From contig NZ_JAAGPR010000001.1 in NCBI RefSeq assembly GCF_017104965.1, positions 186,001 through 250,000 on the forward strand: a stretch of 64,000 nucleotides of DNA, given 5' to 3'. This document shows positions 25,666 to 34,226 of this stretch, in pieces. The notes beneath the pieces are model-generated. The model did no database searches. It worked only from the letters and a program-made list of their open reading frames with translations, and was not told the DNA's origin. Origin of the DNA: Paraburkholderia sp. Ac-20340. Lineage in GTDB: Bacteria > Pseudomonadota > Gammaproteobacteria > Burkholderiales > Burkholderiaceae. The stretch's first letter is position 1; each line of letters opens with the position of its first letter. A program made the position numbers and the translations under genes.

Positions 25666-25791
25666 GGTGTCTCCAGTATTTATTGTGTTGTTGCGCGGCT
25701 TGCCGGCCTGCGTACTATGCTGGAGGATTGTGTATCGATTGATGAAAGGTTAAGCTTGATTGATAACTACAGCATATGAGTGTGTTTTCCC

Positions 25792-26808
25792 ATGCGAGCC
25801 ACTTCAAGAGACCCCCTCGAACAGGGTGAGATGCTTGTCCACGCGAGCGGCGCGATTACTGGTGCGATCGTCGAACAGGCCTTGCGCAAGCTGCGCCTGC
25901 GCGATCTGGAAACGCTGCGGATTCTGGATAAAACGCGCAGCTTCGCCAGAACGTCGGAAGCCGTAGCGCTTTCGCAACCTGCGTTGTCGAAGTGGCTGCG
26001 CGAGCTGGAAAGCGCGCTGGGCATCGCGCTATTCGAGCGGACCACGCGCCGCGTTGCGCCAACCGCCTATGGCGAGGCGCTGCTTGAATTCGTCGGCCGT
26101 GTGCTGGCGGAAATGCAGAACGTTGGCCCGACGCTGGAGGCATTGCGCACGGGCACTGGTCGGCCGGTTTCGCTGGGCTGTCTGCCGAATATGGCGCAAC
26201 TGATCGTGCCGGGCACGCTTGGCAGGCTGGTGGAGAATGGGCATTCGATTCGTCTGAATGTTCAGGAAGGCTCGTTTACGAGCTTGCTGACACAGGTGGA
26301 GCGGCGGGAGCTGGACGTGCTCGTGTGTCACCAGAATGCCACCGTGCTTTCATCGGGGCTTGAAGTCGTGCCGCTGTATCGCGATGAAATCAGTGTGGTT
26401 TGCGGGCCGAAGCATCCGCTCATGCGGCGCAAGACGGTCACCTGGCAGGATGCCGCGGAATTTCCATGGATCGCGCCGCCATCGGGCACGGCGTTTCGTA
26501 ATGCGCTCAACCGGGAGTTCGCGGAGGCAGGCGTGGCGCCGCCGCGCGTGATGCTCGAAACGCTCTCGAAGGAAACCAGTGCGCTGATCGCGCAGCGGCT
26601 GCCGTGCCTCTATATCACGTCGTTCAAGAACTGGCGGCTTGCCGATCGCCGCGGCGAGAAAGTGCATCGTTTGCCGTTGCGGATCACGACGATTCCCGAA
26701 GCGGTGTGCGCGGCATTTTGCAAACCGGCGGGGTTCTCGGTTGGCGCGGTGATCGAGGCAATGAAGCAGATCGATTTTGAAGTGGCGGGGGTGAGCGGGT
26801 ATGGGTGA
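25792..26808 (+). CDS. LysR-family regulator
   Basis: About 338 residues. The HTH is LRDLETLRILDKTRSFARTS followed by LSQPALSKWLRELE. The effector domain includes VSLGCLPNMAQLIVPGTL and ELDVLVCHQNA, like CbbR/GbpR-type sugar or aromatic regulators. The start is uncertain: ATG 25792 is used, and ATG 25831 has a better AGGGTGAG just upstream. It is divergent from the porin at 24571. Confidence 0.87.
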   Translation: MRATSRDPLEQGEMLVHASGAITGAIVEQALRKLRLRDLETLRILDKTRSFARTSEAVALSQPALSKWLRELESALGIALFERTTRRVAPTAYGEALLEFVGRVLAEMQNVGPTLEALRTGTGRPVSLGCLPNMAQLIVPGTLGRLVENGHSIRLNVQEGSFTSLLTQVERRELDVLVCHQNATVLSSGLEVVPLYRDEISVVCGPKHPLMRRKTVTWQDAAEFPWIAPPSGTAFRNALNREFAEAGVAPPRVMLETLSKETSALIAQRLPCLYITSFKNWRLADRRGEKVHRLPLRITTIPEAVCAAFCKPAGFSVGAVIEAMKQIDFEVAGVSGYG

Positions 26809-26916
26809 TTGCAGCAGCAGGGTGTTTATTTCAGGTTTTTATGCCTGATTTTCAGACCTGACGCTAAAATCCCAGCAGCCTCACTGAAAAGCATCTGCCT
26901 GAGGAGGGCGCCAGAC

Positions 26917-27837
26917 GTGCCGGTTGTGAAGATACATCTCGAAGGGCAGATTTCGGATTTCGATCTGCGGCTGCTGCGTATATTCAAGGTCGTAGTGGAA
27001 TCAGGCGGCTTTACCGCTGCTGAAGTCGAACTCAACATCTCGCGCTCCGCAATCAGCACCGCCATTGCCGATCTGGAAACGCGGCTCGGTTTCAGTCTGT
27101 GCCGCCGGGGACGTTCGGGATTTTCGGTGACCGATGCCGGCGCTCAGGTCTACGAAAAGATGCTGGTGCTGTTCGGTTCCATCGATACCTTTCGCACGCA
27201 GATCAATGCCATTCACACGCAACTGAAAGGCGAAATCCGCATTGGCATTACCGATAATCTCGTGAGCATGCAGCGCATGAAGATTGTCGGTTCGCTACGC
27301 ACGCTCAAGACGGCGGCGCCTGGCGTGTTGATCAATATCCGCATGATGCCGCCTACCGAGATCGAAAAGGCCGTGCTCACTTCCGAACTCGACATCGGCA
27401 TGATTCCGCAATGGCGCACTACGCCGGGCCTCAATTACGAGCCCATTTACGATGAAGAATCGGGCCTGTATTGCGGCGCGGAGCATCCGCTTTTTTCGAT
27501 TCCCGATGCACAACTCGATGCCGCTACGGTGCTGAGCCACGACTTCGCGGTGCCCGCTTACGCACAGCCCGAACGGATTCAGGCGATCTACCGCAGCAAG
27601 CAGGCATCGGCTACCGTGAGCGATCGCGAGGGCGTGGCTTTTTTGCTGCTCACGGGTTGCTTTATCGGCTTGCTGCCCACGCATTACGCGCAGCAATGGG
27701 TGAGCACGGGCATGATGCGCCGTGTGCTCCCCAGTGAGTTCACCTTCGTGAGCCAGTACGTGGCCGTGAGCCGCGCCACCAGTACCGACGACCAGATTCT
27801 CGCGACTTATCTGGCCGCACTGCGCAAAGCCGTCTGA
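26917..27837 (+). CDS. LysR-family regulator with GTG start
   Basis: 306 residues. The HTH (FDLRLLRIFKVVVESGGFTA, then LNISRSAISTAIADLE) starts close to the N-terminus, as is normal for LysR, when the GTG at 26917 is used. This GTG has a strong AGGAGG at the right distance. Open frame back to 26809 is rejected. The gene converges on and overlaps the permease 3' end by 31 bp and probably controls the permease/amine oxidase genes. Confidence 0.87.
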   Translation: MPVVKIHLEGQISDFDLRLLRIFKVVVESGGFTAAEVELNISRSAISTAIADLETRLGFSLCRRGRSGFSVTDAGAQVYEKMLVLFGSIDTFRTQINAIHTQLKGEIRIGITDNLVSMQRMKIVGSLRTLKTAAPGVLINIRMMPPTEIEKAVLTSELDIGMIPQWRTTPGLNYEPIYDEESGLYCGAEHPLFSIPDAQLDAATVLSHDFAVPAYAQPERIQAIYRSKQASATVSDREGVAFLLLTGCFIGLLPTHYAQQWVSTGMMRRVLPSEFTFVSQYVAVSRATSTDDQILATYLAALRKAV

Positions 27838-29225
27838 GGCGTCACGCGGCGCGCGCGCATGATCCCCAGCAGCGCAATGGCGCCGGCCAGTACCGCCGTC
27901 GATCCCACTTCGTAGCGATGCGCGGGCAGTACGACCATCGTGACCAGCACGGCGGCGATCAGCAGAATCACCACCCATGTGAGGTACGGATAAAGCCACA
28001 TGCGGCATTCGATACGCACGCCGTCTTTCGCGAGCACGCCGCGCATGCGCAGTTGCGATACGGCGATCACCAGATAAACCAGCAGCGCGATCGCGCCCGA
28101 TCCCGAAAGCAGGAAGGTAAAGACTTCGCTGGGCGCGAAGAAGTTCGACGCGGTGACCAGCAAGCCGATGATGGTGCTGCCGATCACCGCCGCGCGCGGC
28201 ACGCCTTCGCCCGATGTGCGATGAAAACGCTGCGGCGCGTCGCCGCGTTTGCTCAGCGAAAACAACATGCGCGAGGAAATATAGATCGCCGAATTCAGGC
28301 AACTTGCCACCGCGGCCAGCACGACCACGTCGACAATGGCTTTCGCATGCGGGACATGCATCAGTTCGAGCGTGCGCTGATACGAGCCATGCAGCGGCAA
28401 CAGCGGATCGTTCCACGGCACTACCGAAATCACCACGAAAACGGAACCCACATAAAACAGGCAGATGCGCCAGATGACCGAGCGCGTCGCTTTAGAGATC
28501 TGCCGTGCGGGGTCTTTCGATTCGGAAGCGGCAATCGTCACGACTTCCGCGCCGATAAAGCTGAACATCGTCGTGAGCAATGCGCCGACCACTGCGCCAG
28601 CACCGTTCGGCGCGAAGCCGCCGTGTGCTTCCACGAGCCGCGAAACCCCGCTGACGGGCGCGGCGGGGATCAGCCCGAGTATCGCCGCTACGCCAAAGCC
28701 GATAAACAGCACGATCGACACGACCTTCAACATGGCGAACCAGAATTCGAATTCGCCGTACTTGCCCACGCTAAAGAGATTCGTGACGGTGAGCAGCGCC
28801 GTGATGCCGAGCGCAAATACCCAGACATGCACGGCGGGCAGCCAGGTGTTGAGGATGGTTGCGGCCGCAATCGCTTCGAGCGGCACGACCAGCACCCAGA
28901 ACCACCAGTAGAGCCAGCCGATCGTGAAGCCCGCCCAGTGACCGATGGCGCGATCCGCGTAGGTGGAGAACGAACCCGTGTCGGGCGAGGCGACGGCCAT
29001 TTCGCCGAGCATGCGCATCACGAGCACGACCAGCAGGCCCGCGAGAATATAGGCGATGATCGCGGCGGGTCCGGCTGCTGCAATCGCACGGCCCGACGCC
29101 ACAAAAAGGCCCGCGCCGATCACCCCGGCCACCGAGATCATGGTGACGTGCCGCTGTTTGAAGCCGGGCGTGAGTGACGAATGAGATGCCGGCGGCTGGG
29201 CGCCGGCCGTGGGAGATATCGACAT
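27807..29225 (-). CDS. Amino acid permease, GabP-like (APC superfamily)
   Basis: A 472-residue inner-membrane transporter with 12 hydrophobic segments. It has the APC opening KQRHVTMISVAGVIGAGLFVASG and the amino-acid-transporter signature region SKATRSVIWRICLFYVGSVF. Segments such as VTNLFSVGKYGEFEFWFAM resemble GABA permease. The start at 29225 follows GGAGGAG. With the downstream-acting amine oxidase and cupin it suggests uptake and oxidation of an amine or gamma-amino acid (inference). Confidence 0.88.
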   Translation of the reverse strand: MSISPTAGAQPPASHSSLTPGFKQRHVTMISVAGVIGAGLFVASGRAIAAAGPAAIIAYILAGLLVVLVMRMLGEMAVASPDTGSFSTYADRAIGHWAGFTIGWLYWWFWVLVVPLEAIAAATILNTWLPAVHVWVFALGITALLTVTNLFSVGKYGEFEFWFAMLKVVSIVLFIGFGVAAILGLIPAAPVSGVSRLVEAHGGFAPNGAGAVVGALLTTMFSFIGAEVVTIAASESKDPARQISKATRSVIWRICLFYVGSVFVVISVVPWNDPLLPLHGSYQRTLELMHVPHAKAIVDVVVLAAVASCLNSAIYISSRMLFSLSKRGDAPQRFHRTSGEGVPRAAVIGSTIIGLLVTASNFFAPSEVFTFLLSGSGAIALLVYLVIAVSQLRMRGVLAKDGVRIECRMWLYPYLTWVVILLIAAVLVTMVVLPAHRYEVGSTAVLAGAIALLGIMRARRVTPQTALRSAAR

Positions 29226-29348
29226 GTGTGCTCCTCCATGAAATGGATTGATCGCGTAGTGCGTTGCGTATTCAATCGTTCTACTGACGATTTGGTGAAT
29301 GCCGGTTAGGGCGGATAAGGCAACAACGACGATCTTCAATAAGCTGCG

Positions 29349-30767
29349 TTAGCGCATGAGCAGCGACATCGAATCGCTCAGCTTCATCGCAAAGGCTTTT
29401 TTCCACTGCGTTGCCGCGCCAATGCGGCAGAGATTCTCTTCCCACTCGAAGGTGGACATGATGGCGCGCGAGGTGAGCCAGCGGATCGGCTCCGGTTCCC
29501 ATGAGCGCAGCACGCGGCTGGGCGCCTGGCCGGCGAATACCCAGGGCATGGCGGTGCGTTCGGTTTCGCGGCCCAGCACGAGGTCGGCCAGCGTGCGTGC
29601 GAACAGATGCGAAGGCCCGACGCCCTGGCCGCCATAACCGCCGGCCATGCCGATACCGCTCGCTTTGTCGAAGACTACGTGCGGCGCGAAGGCGCGCGCC
29701 ATGCCGAGCGAGCCGCCCCAGCCGTGCGTGATGCGCACGCCTTTGAGCATCGGGAAAAGATCGTAGAGCAGTGCTTCGCGCAGACGGAATTCTGGATCGG
29801 CCAGTCGAAACGTACTGCGTGGCCGACTCCCGAAACGATATCCGCCGCGTGCGCCGAAGATCATGCGGCCGTCGCGCGTGCGCTGGCCATAGCTGACCAT
29901 CTTGCTGCCGTCGCAGAAGGCGGGGCGCGTGTGCAGACCGATTTCGTCCCAGAGCGCGTCGCTCAGGGGTTCTGTCGCGACGATCAGGCTTTGCACCGGA
30001 ATCACGTAGCGGCCGAAGCCCGGCACGCTCGACGCATAGCCTTCCAGCGCGGGGATCACGATGGGCGCCTTGACGCGGCCCTGCGCTGTTTCGACGATGC
30101 CGGCGCGAATCGCCGTCGCGCGGCTTTGCTCGAAGATCGGCACGCCCAGCCGTTCGACGGCGCGCGCGAGACCGCGCACCATCCGCGCCGGATTGATGGT
30201 CGCGCAATGGCGCTTGAATACGCCGCCGAAACCATCGCGCAACTGCACCGTGCGATCGAGTTCGCGCTTGCTCAGCCAGTAGCAATCGTCTTCGGTATGG
30301 CCGGCCGCGTAGAGTTGCGCGAGCACGGCGCGCTGGCGCTTTTCCTGTTCGGGAAAACGCGCCGCCGCGTAGACCACGCCGCCCTTATGGAAATCGGCGT
30401 CGATCTGTTCGCGCGCGAGCGCAGCGGCAATCGCATCGACGTTCTCGAACAGCAGCTTGCAGCAGGCTCGGCGCTGCGCCATCGGCAAGGGCGCGACGTA
30501 TTTTTCGAGCCCCGAGATGTAGCCCGCGACCCAGCCGCCGTTACGCCCCGAAGCGCCGAAGCCCGCCGTTTCTGCCTCGACGATCACGACGCGCAGGTCC
30601 GGTGCGTGCTGCTTCAGGTAGTAGGCGGTCCAGAGTCCCGTATAGCCCGCGCCGACGATGGCGACATCGGCATCGATATCGCCCGCGAGGCTCGCGCGCG
30701 GTTCAAGCGATTCCACCGATTCGTCCAGCGTGTCGAGCCAGAAACTCGCGTCAGCATACTTGCTCAT
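29349..30767 (-). CDS. FAD-dependent amine oxidoreductase (PuuB/OrdL-like)
   Basis: A 472-residue DAO-fold flavoenzyme. The dinucleotide motif VAIVGAGYTGLWTAYYL is near 35-52, ETAGFGASGRNGGWVAGYISG carries the flavin-contact region, and the C-terminal GYGGQGVGPSHLFARTLADLV is typical. It resembles gamma-glutamylputrescine oxidases. Its start lies within the 3' end of the cupin gene (17-bp overlap) with GAGGG upstream, so the two are translationally coupled. Substrate unproved. Confidence 0.87.
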   Translation of the reverse strand: MSKYADASFWLDTLDESVESLEPRASLAGDIDADVAIVGAGYTGLWTAYYLKQHAPDLRVVIVEAETAGFGASGRNGGWVAGYISGLEKYVAPLPMAQRRACCKLLFENVDAIAAALAREQIDADFHKGGVVYAAARFPEQEKRQRAVLAQLYAAGHTEDDCYWLSKRELDRTVQLRDGFGGVFKRHCATINPARMVRGLARAVERLGVPIFEQSRATAIRAGIVETAQGRVKAPIVIPALEGYASSVPGFGRYVIPVQSLIVATEPLSDALWDEIGLHTRPAFCDGSKMVSYGQRTRDGRMIFGARGGYRFGSRPRSTFRLADPEFRLREALLYDLFPMLKGVRITHGWGGSLGMARAFAPHVVFDKASGIGMAGGYGGQGVGPSHLFARTLADLVLGRETERTAMPWVFAGQAPSRVLRSWEPEPIRWLTSRAIMSTFEWEENLCRIGAATQWKKAFAMKLSDSMSLLMR

Positions 30768-31167
30768 CGCGCGCCCTCGGCTGGTCTGCAGGCACGGCGG
30801 CTGCGGCGCATTTCGCGATCACGAAGTATTTGCGCACGCGCGTGAGCGATTCCCAGGTGCCGTCGAAACCGGGCTCGACGATAAAGGCCTCGCCGGGTCC
30901 GAACGACGCGGTGTTGCCGTGCTGGTCGGTGAGCGCGACGGCGCCTTCGAGGATGAAGCAGAACTCCATGCTGTCGGGATGCGCCTTTCGCTTACAAAAT
31001 GCTTCCGACTCCCAAACACCGCTGCTGACCACGCCGTCGACCGAGTGAAATGCGGGCCAGCTACGCGTATCGCCGTTGCCGCTGATCAGCGCTGCGGGCA
31101 CGGTCGGGCTGACTTGCGGCGCGTGGCCGGGCAGGGGATTGAGGGGCGTGATGAATGCGACCGGCAT
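30751..31167 (-). CDS. Cupin-domain protein
   Basis: A 138-residue single cupin. The barrel motifs are partly visible as MEFCFILEGAVALTDQHGN and FGPGEAFIVEPGFDGTWE; the usual metal His residues are mostly replaced, so a non-metal or binding role is possible. AAGGAGA precedes the ATG at 31167. It is coupled to the amine oxidase and is commonly found beside PuuB-like enzymes. Confidence 0.82.
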   Translation of the reverse strand: MPVAFITPLNPLPGHAPQVSPTVPAALISGNGDTRSWPAFHSVDGVVSSGVWESEAFCKRKAHPDSMEFCFILEGAVALTDQHGNTASFGPGEAFIVEPGFDGTWESLTRVRKYFVIAKCAAAAVPADQPRARDEQVC

Positions 31168-31459
31168 GGTGTCTCCTTGTGAACGCCTGATGTCGTGAAA
31201 GGTCGATTCACTATAAGGAGCGGCCGCATCGATCAAATATCGACGTGCTTAAGCTTACGTTAATTCTTGTTGACGTAATCTAACCGTTATAGACGTCAGA
31301 AAAATCGAAGCTTAAGGGAAGTCCCGGTTAGGGAAATCGCGACGGATTTAATCTTTCTGATAAGTGGGAAGGGTTGTAATCGGTGGTTACATCGGATTCC
31401 CCGCAAAGCCTTATCTGACGTAGCTGATCCAATAGCGATCCAATAACAATTCAAAATTT
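31168..31459. promoter_or_regulatory. Cupin promoter region and probable prophage left junction
   Basis: No gene is seen. The left half holds nested inverted repeats: TTACGT-N12-ACGTAA (31255-31278) inside CTTAAGCTT (31248-31256) / AAGCTTAAG (31308-31316), likely operators for the cupin operon. The right half, next to integrase, has a direct repeat of GATCCAATA (31426-31434, 31437-31445), possibly an integrase arm site. The attL core lies somewhere here; without attR it cannot be placed. No tRNA gene is seen. Confidence 0.5.
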
Positions 31460-32578
31460 TCAGGCAGCGTGGATCTTCACTTCTGACCACTCGCGTCCGC
31501 GCGAATCGCGATAAAGTGCCGTCGACGAAGCCGACTTGTGACCGAGAATCGCCTGAGAAAACGGCTCGTCATACTGCTTCGTATAAAGGCGCGCGGACAG
31601 CGAGCGGATCTCGTGAAAAGTCGACGGCGTCTTGCCTTCTTCGAGGGGAATCTGGGGATCAAGTTCATCGCGAAATTTCTTGAAGGCGTAAGACAGCGAT
31701 GCCATCGAAACCGCGTCTCCAGGCTTGCGTTTCGCGCTGCGCTTCAGGTAGTGAATTGGGCTGCGGCTCACCACGCTATCCCGGCACGCCTTGATGACGT
31801 CATCAATCGTCATCTCCAGCGCCTTCATATGGATCGTTAGCGGAATCATGAGCTTCGCGCCGGTCTTCTGCTGCTCGACCCAGAGATAGCCGTCCTTGAT
31901 CTGTTCGAACCGCATGCTCGCGATTTCCTCGCGCCGCTGGCCGGTGATGAGCGCAAGGTTCATCGCGTTTACGAACCAACGATATTCAGGCTGCTTCTCT
32001 GCGAGCGATCGGATCTTCAAAAAATCATCTAGCGTCAGGCGCTGGCGGGCGACTTCATGCACAGGCTTTTCGATCGGCTCGACGGGGTTCTCTCCAAGCT
32101 TCACGAGCCCCTTCGCGATCGCTTTGCGGAAGATGTCGAGCAGCTTTCCGCGAATCAGCTTCGCGGTTGGCACGCCGCGGTCCTTCGCCGTCTTGTCGAT
32201 GAAGGTCGACACTTCCATGGGAGTAATGGACGCGATGGGCTGGGCCGAGAAAGGATCTTCCTTGATCGCCTTGATATGCGATTTCAGCGCGTTCACTGTA
32301 TTGCGGTTACCGTCCTTCTTGGTCTCAAAGTACGTATCGCACCACGACGCGAGCGATACGACGCCGATGTCCAGTTTTTGAAGAATGTCGACGTGGCCCT
32401 TGCGGCGTTCGAGCTCGGCGTTAGCCGTGCGCGCCTGGGAGCTGGCTTCGCGAAAATCATATCCGAGACCGATGGTCTTTCCGTTGCCCGGATTGCGAAA
32501 CCAGTAATACCCCTTCGTGTTTTTATAGAGGTTATCGGGCCAGTTGCGTCTGGCAGCGATTCTTCTTCTAGCGGCCAT
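31460..32578 (-). CDS. int: Prophage tyrosine integrase (lambda type)
   Basis: 372 residues. An N-terminal arm-type DNA-binding domain (LYKNTKGYYWFRNPGNGKT) and a core-binding domain (about 70-170) precede the catalytic domain. The catalytic residues are Arg215 (TGQRREEI), His322-x2-Arg325 (FHEIRSL), His347 (LGHKSA) and Tyr356 (TALYRDSRG). It is the outermost phage gene and points outwards to the presumed attL. Its start overlaps the excisionase gene by 11 bp, as in lambda xis-int. Confidence 0.93.
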   Translation of the reverse strand: MAARRRIAARRNWPDNLYKNTKGYYWFRNPGNGKTIGLGYDFREASSQARTANAELERRKGHVDILQKLDIGVVSLASWCDTYFETKKDGNRNTVNALKSHIKAIKEDPFSAQPIASITPMEVSTFIDKTAKDRGVPTAKLIRGKLLDIFRKAIAKGLVKLGENPVEPIEKPVHEVARQRLTLDDFLKIRSLAEKQPEYRWFVNAMNLALITGQRREEIASMRFEQIKDGYLWVEQQKTGAKLMIPLTIHMKALEMTIDDVIKACRDSVVSRSPIHYLKRSAKRKPGDAVSMASLSYAFKKFRDELDPQIPLEEGKTPSTFHEIRSLSARLYTKQYDEPFSQAILGHKSASSTALYRDSRGREWSEVKIHAA

Positions 32579-32777
32579 TCACAAGCCTCTCAATGCGCTC
32601 TGCGCGCGGGTCTACGTATACGGCGTCCGGACGGCAGAAGTACGCACGTCCGATCTTCTTGGGAACGGGATTGATCTTGCCGTTCCTGATCCAGTTGAGC
32701 AGCGTATTGGGGTGGGGGACATGCTCGCCAAAAACGTCGAGTGCCCATTGACGGACGGGGACAAGTTGCGCATTCAT
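32568..32777 (-). CDS. Excisionase-like DNA-binding protein
   Basis: A 69-residue winged-helix-like protein (VPVRQWALDVFGEHVPHPNTL, then RNGKINPVPKKIGRAYFCRP), typical of excisionases. It lies immediately upstream of, and overlapping, int. GGAGGTG places the start at 32777 rather than 32792. Confidence 0.85.
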   Translation of the reverse strand: MNAQLVPVRQWALDVFGEHVPHPNTLLNWIRNGKINPVPKKIGRAYFCRPDAVYVDPRAERIERLVNGR

Positions 32778-32817
32778 GATGTTCACCTCCATCGCCCAGC
32801 ACGGGCATTTCCTCGTT

Positions 32818-33165
32818 TCACTGCGAAGCTTCTGATTTCTCGATGGCGCGCCGCGCCGCTACGAATTCGCGTTGCCATACGATCGCCTCCGCCGGCGTAC
32901 CGAGCTGCCCAACTACGCGTCTGCGCGCAGTCATGGCGCCAGTCTGGCGCCACGTGATCTCAACGGCGCCGAGCCGCACGGCGATCGCACGCTTGCTTAG
33001 TGCGATGTCGTAGTGGCTGCGCGCGGTGCCGGGCTTTTGGTGCCAGCGTCGCGCGACGCCGATCGCATGGGCCATCGCATGAAGCTCCTCGTCGGAGTCC
33101 GCGATCATGTGGCACATCACCATGCGGCCGTAGGGCGCGCGCATATCGTCGACGTAGACGGTCAT
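32818..33165 (-). CDS. DUF4031 protein
   Basis: 115 residues with the recognisable opening TVYVDDMRAPYGRMVMCHMI and SHYDIALSKRAIAVRLGA of the DUF4031 family, found in phages and actinobacteria with unknown function. The ATG at 33165 overlaps the upstream stop and has AGGTGA ahead. Member of the leftward early operon. Confidence 0.82.
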   Translation of the reverse strand: MTVYVDDMRAPYGRMVMCHMIADSDEELHAMAHAIGVARRWHQKPGTARSHYDIALSKRAIAVRLGAVEITWRQTGAMTARRRVVGQLGTPAEAIVWQREFVAARRAIEKSEASQ

Positions 33166-33437
33166 GCCCAATCACCTGATCGGCGCTTTACGCGTTCAAT
33201 AACCATGCGAATCGCGGCGCGGCGCTGGCGGGAGTTTCCGGTGGGGCGCTTGTCGAGGTAATCGACGACGTACTCGCGCGTATTGCAGTGCGGGCAAGGG
33301 ACGTCGCCGCCGGAATGCAACGGGCCGCCTGGCTCGTCGCAGCTATCGAGATCCCAGAGGTATCCATCAATGCACGTACCATCCGGGTAGTTGGCGCCAA
33401 ATGATGGGCCTTCGAAAGAGCAGCCAAGTTTCGTCAC
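33162..33437 (-). CDS. Hypothetical phage protein with CPHC zinc-type motif
   Basis: 91 residues, GTG start coupled to the preceding gene (GTGA) and ATGA-coupled to DUF4031. It contains VPCPHCNTREYVVDYL, a possible half zinc knuckle, and a basic C-terminus. No family recognised. Confidence 0.7.
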   Translation of the reverse strand: MTKLGCSFEGPSFGANYPDGTCIDGYLWDLDSCDEPGGPLHSGGDVPCPHCNTREYVVDYLDKRPTGNSRQRRAAIRMVIERVKRRSGDWA

Positions 33438-33682
33438 GCTTCACCTCCGCTGCGCTCGATCTCGGCTTTGCGGGCGGCGTCTAGCGCTTCTCCGATATGC
33501 AGGTATTTCGCGCGCGTCTCGGGATCAAGCGCCATTTTTCTCAGGATATTGCGCAGCCGAGTTCCAATGTGCGCTGGGCAAAACACCACTCTCTCCGGTA
33601 AATAGCCAGTGAACCATTCCCATTCGGTCGGAGCCGCTAGGATGTTTGGCATCGCGGAGCCGCAGCATGCACACTTATACAT
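33434..33682 (-). CDS. Hypothetical phage protein with CxxC motif
   Basis: 82 residues beginning MYKCACCGSAMPN, a zinc-ribbon-like half site, with a further Cys-Pro-x-His (FCPAHIG). The gene overlaps its neighbours at both ends, consistent with operon translation. Function unknown. Confidence 0.68.
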   Translation of the reverse strand: MYKCACCGSAMPNILAAPTEWEWFTGYLPERVVFCPAHIGTRLRNILRKMALDPETRAKYLHIGEALDAARKAEIERSGGEA

Positions 33683-34226
33683 TGCCGTCTCCTTCGCGCG
33701 CTGCGTCGCTCATGAGCTCGGTGGGCGCGCCATGAATCGCCATCTTGAACGTATCGCGGCAGATCTCGGCGAAGCGCTTCGGCACCATCCGAGCGTGTGA
33801 GCCGTCGGGGCAGCAATCAAGGTGCGGCGCGGGCGCGAATCCGAGGCTTCCGCACTCAGGGCAGAAACGAACCATCTCCTCTGCCTGTTCGATCTCGTGC
33901 CCATCATCGACGTCAGACCCAAGCCAATGTCCGTCCGAGGGCACTTCAGGTTCGCCCCAGTGGCCTTCCGCTGGCGACCCTAATGGCGCCACTGCTTGCG
34001 GTTCTGCCGCGCGGACGGAAATGGCACGGCCTTCACTGGTGCTGAGCTCGCCGTCCGCGTTTCGCACTGACAGTCCGAGCGCAACCAGTTGGTCCTCAAC
34101 TTCGCCCAGCGCCTTCAACGTCTCATCGTCAAGGCGTTTCGGCTCAGTGCGACACAGGAACGCAAGCATCTGAACGGATCTGACGAACGCCGCGCGCTCG
34201 TCGGGCTGCTTGTTTTCGTTGCTCAT
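33675..34226 (-). CDS. Hypothetical phage protein with C-terminal zinc ribbon
   Basis: 183 residues. The N-terminal helical part (AAFVRSVQMLAFLCRTEPKRL) and a disordered acidic middle precede VRFCPECGSLGFAPAPHLDCCPDG, a probable zinc-binding motif. It is coupled by ATGA to the gene before it. No family recognised. Confidence 0.7.
   Translation of the reverse strand: MSNENKQPDERAAFVRSVQMLAFLCRTEPKRLDDETLKALGEVEDQLVALGLSVRNADGELSTSEGRAISVRAAEPQAVAPLGSPAEGHWGEPEVPSDGHWLGSDVDDGHEIEQAEEMVRFCPECGSLGFAPAPHLDCCPDGSHARMVPKRFAEICRDTFKMAIHGAPTELMSDAAREGDGNV

Noticed and set aside
27918..29177. 419-codon plus-strand frame over the permease
   Set aside because: Arg/His/Asp-rich shadow with no hydrophobic or catalytic pattern; the permease has 12 membrane segments.
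31317..31459. tRNA gene or tRNA fragment as the attachment site
   Set aside because: No cloverleaf or T-loop sequence was found beside integrase, so a tRNA attB is not supported within the window.
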